NCBI GenBank assembly: GCA_022410635.1
Contig: JAJVDF010000412.1
Location: forward strand, 416,516 to 480,515
Source of the DNA: Tretioscincus oriximinensis
Lineage: Eukaryota > Chordata > Lepidosauria > Squamata > Gymnophthalmidae
Length of the DNA: 64,000 nucleotides
Direction of reading: 5' to 3'
Shown: positions 34,404 through 43,964 of the stretch, one piece after another
How the letters are laid out: each line of letters opens with the position of its first letter
How positions within the stretch are numbered: the stretch's first letter is position 1
Translations under genes and position numbers: made by a program
Notes under the pieces: generated by a model
What the model was told of the DNA's origin: nothing
The model's database searches: none
What the model saw: only the letters and a program-made list of their open reading frames with translations

Positions 34404-34758
34404 TTTCTACATTTATGCACTTAATGGATAAGTGATTTAAATTTTTGTGGTGCATTTATTTAAAAAAATGCTTAATTTCCAATGTGAAAAGTGTTAGAGG
34501 AAAATTATCTGTCCAGAAAGCTCTTTTTCCTAATACTAGAAATATGAGGAGAGTTTTAGATGGTGAATAGTGACGATTCATATGCTGAAAATATTCTTTG
34601 TAAATAATCTTTCAAAATGATGAGTTTGGACCAGAGATCTCCCACTCGGGCATCCAAATTTTATTAGCCTTAACTTTTGGCACAAAGGGCTGTTTGCTTT
34701 TCCTTCTTAGACTCCTCCTGGATTAGAAGTCCTGGAACTTAAACTGCATTTCTTTGAG

Positions 34759-34953
34759 AGAAACAGCTGTGTTAGTCTAGCAAAAGTCCAGCAAAGGAGC
34801 TAGCAGCACTTTGAGACTAACTAGAGAAAAGTGGTTGGCATAAGCTTCCGTAGACAAGTCTACTTCTTCAGATCTGAAGAAGTAGACTTGTCTACGGAAG
34901 CTTATGCCAACCACTTTTCTCTAGTTAGTCTCAAAGTGCTGCTAGCTCCTTTG
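34759..34953. mobile_element. fold-back hairpin repeat, perfect 84-bp arms, 15-bp target duplication
   Basis: Bases 34,789-34,872 and 34,873-34,956 are exact reverse complements with no loop (centre AGATCT). The unpaired leader 'agaaacagctgtgttagtct' precedes the left arm. 'ctgcatttctttgag' occurs at 34,744-34,758 and again at 34,954-34,968, a perfect 15-bp target duplication. The arms match the sister element at 17.0 kb and include 'aagcttccgtagacaagtct'. The perfect arms and duplication imply a recent insertion. A transcript would fold into an 84-bp duplex. Class unresolved. Confidence 0.85.
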
Positions 34954-34983
34954 CTGCATTTCTTTGAGTTCAACTAGAGGGGG

Positions 34984-35058
34984 ATTATACCCCTTTGGAC
35001 AACAAAAAGGTAGGTGGCATGAGCTTTTATAGACAAGGCTACGTCTTCAGATGCAGAT
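34984..35058 (+). repeat. fragment of the related linear repeat family
   Basis: 'acaaaaaggtaggtggcatg', 'agacaaggctac' and 'cttcagatgcag' match the complement of 54,885-54,935. This is the single-armed version of the same sequence found in the hairpin arms, lying only 16 bases beyond the hairpin's target duplication. Confidence 0.65.
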
Positions 35059-35069
35059 TAATTTCTTTG

Positions 35070-35420
35070 ATGTGTATTTGTCAGTTATGCTTTTGGTTAG
35101 CTCTGGTATGCCTACACTTGTCATTAGAATCTCTTCTCAGTTCCTCTGAATCATCACAGCTCATGGATGATTAAGATTTACTGGAGCTATCAATTCTAAT
35201 TTCTCCACTAACTGTGAAGTGTAGCTGTTTAAAGTACCGATAAGCTATAAATCGGCTTAACCATTTTTTTCTGTGTATCCAAACAAGATAAAATTTCAGT
35301 TTCAAACCATTGTGTAGAAGGGCCCTGACTTGTTTCAAGATAAAGGCCAAAGCCAAACATGTACATTTACTCCAACTTCAGTCCTAAAGAGTTCTGCAAA
35401 GGTTAATCATGCCTTACAAA
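35070..35420. other. no recognisable feature
   Basis: Only a weak match to one arm of the palindromic MITE family ('caacttcagtcctaaagag', 35,372-35,390) was noticed. Confidence 0.45.
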
Positions 35421-35424
35421 CATT

Positions 35425-36750
35425 AGAATTTTTTGAGAGTGTTAATAAACGTGGATAAAGGGGATCCAGTTGGTATTGTCTTTCTAGACTTTCAGAAGGC
35501 TTTTGATAAAGTCCCTCATCAAAGGTTCCTAAAAAAGCTCTACAGTAATGGAATAAGAGGACAGACCTTGTCCTGGATTGGAAACTGGCAAAAAGGTAAA
35601 AAACAGAAGGTTTTCTCTGGACAGTTCTGTGGATGGAAAGAGATGTGAAGTGGAATACCCCAGGGTTCATTACTGGGACCTCTGCTTTTCAGTACGAGTA
35701 TATTCATAAATGCTCTGGATGCCGAGGAAAATAGTGAAGTAGCCAGGTTCGGCAACAACACTAAACTGTTCAGGGTAATGAAAACTGAAAATGATTATAA
35801 GGAGCTCCAAAGGGATATATTGAAATTGGGTGAGTGGGCAACAAAGTGGCAAATGCACTTCAACTTAAGCAAGTGCAAAGTCATGCACATAGGAGTAAAG
35901 AACTCCAATTACTCCTATCAACTGATAGGAACCAAGTTTTCTGTGACAGACCGGGAAAGGGATTTTGGAGTGTTGGTGGACAGCCCAACGAAGATGTCAA
36001 CCGATTGTGCAGCAGCAGCAAAAAAGCAAATTCAGTATTAGGTATCATAAGGAAAGGATTTTTAAAACATATCAGCCAATGTTGTTTTGCCTCTTTTTAA
36101 ATCTATGATGAGGCCATATTTGGAATGCTTTGTACAATTCTGGTCTTCACATCTTAAAAAGTTATTGTGGAACTAGGGATGGTGCAAAAAGGGCAACAAG
36201 AATGATCAATGGGCTGGAGCATCTCTCTTAGGAAGTCAGGCTGCAACNTCTGGGCTTCTTCAGCCTTGAAAGACAGTGTGTAAGAGCTGATCTGATTGAA
36301 GTGTATAAAATCATGCATGGGATGGATAAGATGAATAGAGAAAAAATTCTCTATCTCACAACACTAGGAGATAAGGGCACTCCTTGAAAATAATGGGCAG
36401 AAGAGCGAGGACAGACAAAGGAAAGTATTTTTTCACACAGAGGGTCATCAGGGTGGAATTTACCACCAGAAGAGGTGGTGGTAGCTAGCAGCCTGCATAG
36501 CTTTAAGATAGGATTAGACAACGATATGGATACCAAGAGTATAACTAGCTATTAGGATGATGCTACCTCCATGATGGAGCATTATTCCTTAAATACCATT
36601 TGCAGAGAGTCAAGAACAGATGAAGATTTTTGCCTTCTTCTGCTTCTGGCTGCTCAGGTTCAGTTGGTGAGCCACTGTGTGAGACAGAATGCTGGACTCG
36701 ATGGGCTCTGTCCCCATTCAGCAGGGCTCCTCTTATGTTCTTATGTTAAT
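35425..36750 (+). pseudogene. CR1/L3-type LINE, 3' third of ORF2 plus tail; inactive
   Basis: Frames joined by eye read through reverse transcriptase motifs. Motif A is at about 35,475-35,525 (DFQKAFDKVPH). Motif B is at about 35,652-35,690 (SGIPQGSLLGPLLFS). The thumb region reads GEWATKWQMHFNLSKCKVMH at about 35,833-35,890. The catalytic box at 35,748-35,759, which reads FADD in the 48.3-49.3 kb relative, reads FGNN here, so both metal-binding aspartates are lost. Frameshifts occur near 35,650, 36,030 and 36,100. The element ends with the typical untranslated tail and 'cttatgttcttatgtt'. The 5' end is truncated upstream of motif A. It is non-functional by truncation, frameshift and active-site loss. 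Confidence 0.88.
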
Positions 36751-36756
36751 TGGCTA

Positions 36757-36805
36757 AACCAGGGAAAATGTTTAGTCTAGTTCTTTAGGACAAAAGTTCT
36801 GTGAC
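36757..36805. mobile_element. half copy of the palindromic MITE family
   Basis: 'tttagtctagttctttagga' matches the right arm of the palindromic family; it directly abuts the LINE tail. No left arm was seen. Confidence 0.4.
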
Positions 36806-36809
36806 CCTC

Positions 36810-37515
36810 TCTGTGACAGAGGTAGCCTGGTTCCTATTATCTATTCACATTCCTATATATAGAGGAATATACTATGCACAGCAAGACAGCTCATTATAAC
36901 CTTCAGAATTTGAAGGTCTGATTGTTCTGTATACTGTGAGTCTGTCTGAAGACCTTCCCAAAACTTAATATGGTTAAAATACTACTGATAGATTGATTGT
37001 AGTACTTAATTGTAAAGTATACATTTACTTTTTGAATGATGTCATTGGCTGCTGATCCATTTCCACACATGATGTAAAATAATATATTGATTTACTGGTA
37101 ATTTTTAAAGCAATCTTCGCTTTACATCCAATAAAAGGAGCCAATGGACAGAGGCATACAATAAAAGGAGCCAATGGACAGAGGCATACAATCACTATTA
37201 TGGGGAATCTGGCATAATTACTGGATTTTCTGTAATAGTGATGTTTTACAATATTGCCTTACTATACCAGGAATATAATGGAAATGCCAATTTGTGACAG
37301 ACTTGAGTAGTCTTGGAAGAATCAAGGCTTTTAATCCACATTTGAAGTGTTCCATATTAGATCACTTTTAGTACATAATAACATATATAAATCAGGGTGA
37401 TGTTGGTTGAAGAGACTTTAAAATGTGCGCTAAATATGCATCAGCATTTGAGTACAATTGTATAATTGCCTTCATGAGTGGTTCCTCTTAATATGGCTAT
37501 AAAGTATTTCCTTGT
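36810..37515. other. AT-rich DNA apart from a tandem duplication
   Basis: No gene or other repeat beyond the 30-bp duplication at 37,129-37,192. Confidence 0.5.
37129..37192. repeat. perfect 30-bp tandem duplication
   Basis: The unit starting 'caataaaaggagccaatgga' at 37,129 is repeated exactly at 37,159, with four bases of a third copy. Each unit contains a CCAAT box. Exact identity implies a very recent duplication or slippage event. Confidence 0.95.
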
Positions 37516-37519
37516 TAGT

Positions 37520-37683
37520 CTATGGCCCTACCCCACTGAGCCTTATTCTGGGTTATATCTTGGAATAGGAATCTGCCATCCACATGCTAGATGTGACATG
37601 TCAAAGTCTACACTTGCATATGATGGCCAGGCTCTGTAGCAAGATAGAACCCAGAATAAATCCCAGTAGGGAAAGGATCATAG
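37520..37683. mobile_element. 164-bp inverted-repeat MITE
   Basis: The left end 'ctatggccctaccccactga' and 'ttattctgggtt' is mirrored by 'aacccagaataaatcccagt' and 'agggaaaggatcatag' at the right. The arms are about 42 bases with several mismatches. A right-half relative is at 18,100-18,175. No convincing target duplication is visible. The superfamily is uncertain. Confidence 0.7.
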
Positions 37684-38029
37684 CATTTATGATATACACA
37701 TTTGTAGACGTTTTTTACTCAGTGCATATAAACGAATAAGAGTCTTTTGGAAGATCCTCTATATTTCTTGTACATATTAGAATCTAACAAGAAAAGGATA
37801 GGTAGCATAAGTGTTTATAAACATGGCTACTTCTTTGAAACTTCACACATATTATCAATCTTGTAGAATGCTGTGTTTTTTGGTAGACCTTTATCTCTCC
37901 AGCACATGTATTCAGTCATGTACAGCATTGTATTAGTTTGATGTTATTATCGTAGCTTTTATTATTGTTATCAAACTGATGTAGTTTCCAGCATTTTTCT
38001 TCTTCACCAGTTTTGCTTTTGGTCCTAGA

Positions 38030-38400
38030 AATTTTCTTCCTCTGGGCAGATAAGATTTAAGCAATCTGGGGTTGAGGCTGATCCTAGAACATGCAGGACA
38101 ATTTGAATTTCTGGTAAGAAAATGTCACTTTTCCTGGCAACTTCACCTAGAGCCCTAAGCATAAACACAGTCCTTCCCTTTGTGTCTCATATCTCCATTC
38201 TTGCCCATAAACGCTACAATGAAGCCACAGCCTGATTAAATTTGGAAGCCTTTGTTTACAGACGTCTGGCTGGACAAGAGGTTATTTATTGAATTTTCCA
38301 TGAAATGTTGCTCCCTTAATGCTGTAAAGAGCAGTCTGTCCACATCAAGAGGGAGCTTGCGTTAACAGATCAGGTTACCCCCTGATACATTGCATTCTAT
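38030..38400. promoter_or_regulatory. weak candidate conserved non-coding block
   Basis: Repeat-free sequence with motifs such as 'cctttgtttaca' (forkhead-like, 38,248-38,260) and 'cctgattaaatttgg'. The evidence is compositional only and weaker than for the 21- and 26-kb blocks. Confidence 0.2.
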
Positions 38401-38409
38401 TCCTAAACT

Positions 38410-39240
38410 ATTCCTCAATGCTCAAACATATAGGTGATATATGTGTATGGCTGTATTGAAGGTTCTGATGATACAGAAATAAATTGGTTCTTTTGCTCAT
38501 GGTGGTAGACACTTCCTTGCCACATAAGAATTTTTTGGTCCACAAAGGTGCAGTGGATATGACATACTGCATCTTCAGCTGGAAGAGTAAATTGCATTTG
38601 TTGCAGAAAAAAATAGTTACATAATAAATTTGCATTCTTTATTATAGAATTCAAGATACAAATTTTTGCATTCACCTTGTGTAAATGGGAATATTCCAAC
38701 TATTAAAATGGCCAGTTCTAGAATAATATTTTGTTTCATTGACTTTTCAGTTGAAGCTCTTAGTCAAGATGCTAAGAATCTCACCACATATCTTGCATTT
38801 CCATCCCCTTCAAAGCTGAGTAACTTTTGTTCCATCACTTCACAGTTGCCATGTGCCAAAAAAGTATAGGTCACATAAGTCACTTGTGCAGTCACCATAT
38901 ATCTACATGGAGTTGCCACCAGCACTTGAACGGGATAAGTTCCTTGGTCCATTTTTCTGCTTTGCAGAAAGGATCTGCATGGAGCCTCACTATCACTTTT
39001 GGATCACATGGCATGACTACTATCATCCAGTCACAGATCCTCACAAACTTCATCAAGTACACTTTGACACCTACATGGATGTATCCACTGTTCCTTTTGC
39101 CCAGCATACTGTAAATCAAGTTCAGTATGATCATTACCTGCTATCGATACATAGCCTTCCTCTTCTCTTTGCAAAAAGAAGGAAATGTATGAAAAAGCAT
39201 CCTACAAAGTCTGAATGGAAAGCCACAGGAACACAGTGAT
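38410..39240 (-). pseudogene. possible decayed coding sequence of unknown identity
   Basis: Minus-strand translation gives protein-like stretches in consecutive order but shifting frames. One is about 80 residues at 39,134-38,892, including PCDPKVIVRLHADPFCKAEK. The next is at 38,952-38,764, including LVATPCRYMVTAQVTYVTYT and VMEQKLLSFEGDGNARYVV. The third is at about 38,600-38,415, including LPAEDAVCHIHCTFVDQKIL. The cysteine content and the near-handover of frames at the same position suggest one gene relic broken by frameshifts and stops. I do not recognise the family. A 128-codon plus-strand frame overlaps it and is an alternative reading. It could also be chance. Confidence 0.3.
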
Positions 39241-39244
39241 AAAA

Positions 39245-39925
39245 TAAATGGGCTTTAGAAAACCCATGTGTTCACCATGTTAGAAAAACAACCCCCCCAT
39301 AAATGCAGCATACCAAACTTTGTAAAGAGGAGGAGCTTTTAAGGGAAGAAGAAGGGGTGACCATAGCATCACATTATTTCCTCAAGCTCTCCTCCTTCAC
39401 TGATGAAGGCAGGAGGGCAACATGATTGTAAGGTTATTTTTTTAGATTTGATTGGTTTATTTATCCATGGGGCAGGCTCCCATCTGGTCAGACTTCAAAC
39501 AGGAGCCACCAGGAGAGAGCCTGCAAATACACAGTTGAGGAAATCACAGAAGTATTCCTGAAAAGAGAAATGCCTGTGTGCAGAAGGAAATAGCTAGTCT
39601 GAGCTCTCAAAAACAAGTTTCTTTTAATGGCTTACTGTCTTTTACTTGCACTTAAAAAAATAATGGGGATAGAGGTTGAACTATAGAAGCTTGGACTTAA
39701 GTACATTTTGTTGAATGTCTGTCAATCCTCAGTTTTGGTTTGACCAAGAAGACATTGTTCAGATCTGATTGGGTATCCTATATTGTATGATGGTATTGAA
39801 AAAATTATAAAGTGTAGTAGATTTACTCTGAATCTGTATCAAATTCTCACGATTATGAAATCTCTCACAATTGGAACTAATAATAGGGAAAAGACCTTGC
39901 CCACAAAACATGCAATATTTTACAT
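39245..39925. other. no recognisable feature
   Basis: No gene or assignable repeat was seen. Confidence 0.5.
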
Positions 39926-39931
39926 TAAGGC

Positions 39932-40328
39932 TGCCTCCACATACGCTATGCAGCATGTTTTCAAGGTGTAGCGGGCTATACCCAATCACCCCTTCACCTT
40001 CATCTCCATTGGTGTGCAGTGCTGCCAAGGAGCTCCACAGCAGCTCTTGTCGCACTCACGTGGCTCCTGGCAGCCACCATATGGGAGTTTGGTCTATTGG
40101 CTCTTGTGGGACTTCTCGTGCCTTCTTGCCATGGCTGCGGAAGCTGTCAGTGCTACGCTCCGCGCACCACGGGAGACTCTGCTACCGGATTGTACCAAAT
40201 CAACATCAGAAGATGTGGAGCAACGGGACTTTTCAGTGCAGTTAGCACCGATGAGGCACGATTCCGTGCGGTGGCGCAGCCTTTGCGTCACTCCCATCCA
40301 GATAAGTATCTGCTGTGTGGATGCAGCC
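39932..40328 (+). mobile_element. Harbinger-like MITE, about 400 bp, TAA target duplication
   Basis: The left end 'ggctgcctccacatacgcta' is mirrored by 'tgctgtgtggatgcagcc' at the right, and both ends are flanked by TAA, the 3-base TWA target typical of PIF/Harbinger elements. The interior is GC- and CpG-rich and gives open frames of up to 124 codons on both strands, none resembling a transposase. A second copy lies inverted at 24.6-25.0 kb. Confidence 0.75.
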
Positions 40329-40334
40329 TAAGTG

Positions 40335-40885
40335 TTTCATAGCTGGACTGACAGCTGCATGTCGTTTGCTCCCAAATCCAGAATCAAGGGGTAGGTAGGA
40401 CTGATTAAGCTCATAATTTGAAACCATCTGGTGACTAAGGAGGAAAAATCTGAGCAATTGTAGCACAAGCAGAATCCCTAAAAAGTTGATGTCTCGATGT
40501 AACCGATGAAGGCATTAGCATAATTCCTAAATGTAAAGAATTCAATCCATCACTGAATGCAAAAATGTTAAAAAAGTGGGATTCAAATTCACTCTTCACA
40601 AGTTATATCACTTTTGCCCATACATTTAGGACTGATGAGGGTAAAAAATAAAGTTTCCCTTTTTAAATTGTTATCCTGTTCTTATGAGGAAAGTACAATA
40701 TATTTTAACAGTATTTGTAAAATAAAGGTAACCCTTAGGAATAATTGTTTTAACAAACTCTTACAGTTTAATTTTCTTTGCCATTCCCTAAAGCCATGTG
40801 ATGATAAATACCATATAACATTTTTTTTCATTTTTCTGGAAACAAGTAAAGGCAATAATTAGTTATTGTTCCCAGGAGCTGGAAA
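40335..40885. other. no recognisable feature
   Basis: AT-rich, without gene or assignable repeat. Confidence 0.5.
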
Positions 40886-40889
40886 ATAA

Positions 40890-41345
40890 GGTTTGGTTGC
40901 TGAACAAGAGCACACGTGGGAGGAAAGTCTCCCAAAGATGGCCCTGCTTGAGCTGTGGCTAGGTTTCCAGTCCCTTCAAAGTCCCTTCCAGTCCCTGTTA
41001 AATCTGATCCTTTGTTTTAAGGGTCTGTTTGCCCTTATGGGCTGCTGCAAATGGCTGTTTCCAAATGATCCTCACGCCAATTCTGCTGCTGCCGCAAAAA
41101 CATCAAAGTCTATAATTCACGCCCTCCTGCGTGCTGTGCCTCACAAATGTTGAACCTTTGATGTATTCCCCCCTTCCCCTTGTTACCTGCACTTGGGGGC
41201 CAATCTGTGTCAATTCTTTGCAACAAGATGCCAGACCTGCTCAGCAAGGCAGTTTTATAAGGCATCTGCTGTCATTCAGTGTTTTTGCCCTTTTTGACGG
41301 GACATCTGCACAACTGCAGAAGGGGGGGAGGGAAGGTGGGAACAG
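40890..41345. promoter_or_regulatory. candidate conserved non-coding block
   Basis: Repeat-free sequence of mixed composition containing E-box and TCF/LEF-like sites ('aacatcaaagtc' near 41,099, 'gaacctttgatg' near 41,151, 'tgctgctgccg'). The paired CTTTGATG/CATCAAAG sites in opposite orientation are the most specific signal. Function is inferred only. Confidence 0.28.
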
Positions 41346-41487
41346 CTGCTAAACAGTACCAAAACCTTTCCCTTAAATGCACACCTGCAAAAGAATGGAT
41401 AGAGTTTACGCAAGTCGCANCATATGGGCTCTTTAACAATACACTTTGTGGCAGATCGCCATCTACATGTTGCCCTATGTTGGGATC

Positions 41488-41645
41488 CCCACATTAAGTC
41501 CGGGATTGAGCTTTGGACCTTTAAAGGCTATAGAAGAGAGGACTTTTCACCAGATGCAGCTCCTAATGGTGGCTTCTCCTCGGGAACAATGACATGTTTT
41601 CGCACCCATTAAAGCTCCAAAGTGCTATCCTGGATTTTATGTGGG
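41488..41645. mobile_element. 158-bp inverted-repeat MITE
   Basis: 'ccacattaagtccgggat' at the left matches the complement of 'atcctggattttatgtgg' at the right. The same terminus is at 33.59 kb and 56.58 kb, followed in all three by 'cctttaatg'- or 'cctttaaagg'-like sequence, which supports a common family. No target duplication could be fixed. Confidence 0.65.
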
Positions 41646-41834
41646 AAAGGTTACTTTTGTGCATTATGTGGCTTGACATCTTGCTCTTTTTATACTTTGG
41701 AGCTTGAGCTTGGTTAAATCCACAGTCAGTTCAGATTCTAGCCATCCTCCCCTTTGAGAAAATATTTTTTAAAGATAGGATATCAATCTTGAATGACAAC
41801 ATTTGCTCTACTGTGGCCTCACAAGTTGCATTCT

Positions 41835-41985
41835 TAAAATTTGTTTCTCCTTTCTTCTTTTCTATCATATGTTTCTACCTCTTGCTATTCTCCTTTCTTT
41901 GCTCCTTTTCCTTTTATCCCATCTTTGATTTCTTTTCCTTTTCTTCTTTTTCCTCCTCCTCCTTCTCTTCTTGTTCTTGAATTAC
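41835..41985. repeat. pyrimidine-rich low-complexity stretch
   Basis: Nearly pure C/T runs such as 'ttttcctcctcctccttctc' explain the serine/phenylalanine-rich open frame at 41,789-41,980. Confidence 0.85.
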
Positions 41986-42037
41986 TGTTTCGCAGGGCAT
42001 AATACTTTAAGAAAAAGCACTGTATAGTTAACTTAGG

Positions 42038-42454
42038 TAATTATTAAGATACTCTGAAATAAAAAGTAATATGGCCATGAAGACTCTTCAAGGGAAATTC
42101 GGCAAGTAATAAATCCACAAGGATTTCCATCCATCTTCTTTATAGTCACCATAGTTGGTTTGGATATGCTGTTACCTGTCACAGTAAACAGGGTCATCCT
42201 TCCTGGGTTGNAAGCCAGAATTGTTCTTCTCTTAGGCTGGCTGATTTTCGCCAGAGATCTGTCTGCCATGGGTGACCCTTCCGGTAGTGTATTTGCTTCA
42301 ACAGAACATACAAGCTTTTCCTCTGTAATAAGGAAAGGACTATCCATGGAAAAGACATCTTCTCCTTCTTTGGGAGTTGCTGTTCACTGGAGTTTCAATA
42401 AGCACTTTTCTAGCATCAGAAACAATTAATCTAGCTAATTATTAAGATACTCTG
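42038..42454 (-). repeat. segment bounded by 19-bp direct repeats; possible coding relic inside
   Basis: 'taattattaagatactctg' occurs at 42,038-42,056 and 42,436-42,454, 398 bases apart. A second similar pair follows: 'gatttccatccatcttcttt' near 42,121 and 'aatttccacccatctttttt' near 42,461. The minus strand between them is open for about 104 codons (42,347-42,033) with a protein-like stretch including TLFTVTGNSISKPTMVTIKK. This could be a short tandem duplication with later divergence or an inserted sequence. Family not recognised. Confidence 0.4.
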
Positions 42455-42539
42455 TCCTAAAATTTCCACCCATCTTTTTTATAAGTTGGCTTGGAGAGGG
42501 GCTCCTTCTGAAAGACATTTGGCTCATTCGTTCTCTGAG

Positions 42540-43130
42540 ATATTACTCAAGTGAAGCACAGGTAGATGGGGGCACTGCGTGCAGCTTTAATAAGCATAGA
42601 TCACACAGCTATTCAACTTTGAAACCATGGTAAGATTTAATGCAAACTGAGTTCTCTAGGAAGTTTGATTTAATAGACCTATAATCTTCATTGTATTTCT
42701 TTTGTTATATTTAAATACTAATAATTTAACTATTTTCTCCAGGGCATATTAAACATGCATAGAATGTCCTGAAAGACTTTTTTTATACGTAGAAGCCATT
42801 TTGGAATATTACACAAGTTGTAAAAACATTAGAGATGGAGGCTGTGTCTCAAACTGCCTAAAAAGTAGGAGGCTACTGATTTGATTACCAGACTCTCCCA
42901 AGAAATAGACAATGGAAAATCCCTTCTGCCAAGAAGATTGCATGGAGATATCTATGGAGGTGTCCGTTCACTTAACCAGAAGTTAACCATGACTTGTATC
43001 CAACAATAGCAAAAACAACAAAAGCTATTTAAGAGATGGCTTTTGCTCTGTTGATGGGAAAATCAGCAGAACTGGACAACACATTAAAAAATAGCCATGT
43101 TAATCTGGTCCAGAGTATTAAGAAAGGGAT
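42540..43130. other. no recognisable feature
   Basis: AT-rich, without gene or assignable repeat. Confidence 0.5.
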
Positions 43131-43139
43131 ATTCCAGAC

Positions 43140-43250
43140 CAGCATGAGCTTTTGTTGATATCTAATTCTTGAGGTGCTCAGCTAAAGAAGTAGACTTGTC
43201 TATGAAAGCTCATACTGCCTACCTTTTTGTTGTTGTTGCTAGTCTCCAGG
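43140..43250 (-). repeat. fragment of the 'gttagtct / aaagctcat' repeat family
   Basis: 'gaagtagacttgtctatgaaagctcat' followed by 'gcctacctttttgttgttgttgctagtct' matches the arrangement at 54,888-54,975 and the hairpin arms at 17.1 and 34.9 kb. It lies on the same orientation as the 54.9-kb copy. Confidence 0.6.
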
Positions 43251-43565
43251 GTGATACAAGACCCCATGCTAGAAGTGATGGACAAGGTTCTATCAAAGGG
43301 CAGATATTGAAGCATAAGGCATGTTCTCAGTTTATGCAGCACAATGGTGAAGTCCATCCTAAAAATTGGAACATCATTAGATGTAGACCCAAGCCCAATA
43401 GTTATTCCATTGACAGATGTGCATGGATCCTCCAGCAGACCACTCTGTTTAAAAATAGGTACCATTCATGGTAAGTTTGAAGCCTTACTGTAGCAGTACA
43501 AAGCTTCAAATATTCCACTTACTCTTTCCTATAAAATAAATTAACTCTTTTAAATGGTTAAGTAC

Positions 43566-43960
43566 TTATTTTATTANAAATTATTTATATCCTGTCTTTC
43601 ANCCAATGGCAGGCAACAAAAGATCAAGAAAAATTTAAAAAATACATATATTAATAAAAAGTGTTTAAAGATCCATGCTCTCCCTCCCTCCCTCCCTGGA
43701 AGGACAGAATGCAGAGGGAGCTAGAGTATTTAAGAGTCAAAAGCCTGGGTGAACTGGTATGTTTATAACAAGTGCCAAAAACTATATAATGTAGGTGCCT
43801 TGTGAGCTTCTAGAGGGAGGCTGTTCCAGATTGTGGGGGTCACTACAGGGAAGGCCCTCCTACCTGCCCCTCCCTCTTGCATCTGAGCAAGAGTCTTAAG
43901 AGTTTAATGCATGGGCAGGTCTATATGGGTCTATATGTATGAACATTTTAAAGAAGGAAA
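43566..43960 (-). mobile_element. L2-like LINE-derived repeat
   Basis: The left edge 'aaattatttatatcctgtct' resembles the complement of an L2-like tail. The block near 43,812-43,860 ('agagggaggctgttccagat', 'agggaaggccctcc') is a motif I recall from reptile L2-like repeats, and a parallel order exists at 56,275-56,540. A (CCCT)n run lies at 43,679-43,696. The minus orientation is inferred from the tail position. Confidence 0.5.
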
Positions 43961-43964
43961 TAAA

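Noticed and set aside
39871..40345. Three overlapping frames of 105-124 codons
   Set aside because: They lie inside the Harbinger-like MITE, occur in several frames at once and show no transposase motif; they result from its GC-rich, stop-poor composition.
41789..41980. Serine/phenylalanine-rich plus-strand frame
   Set aside because: Low-complexity translation of a C/T run.
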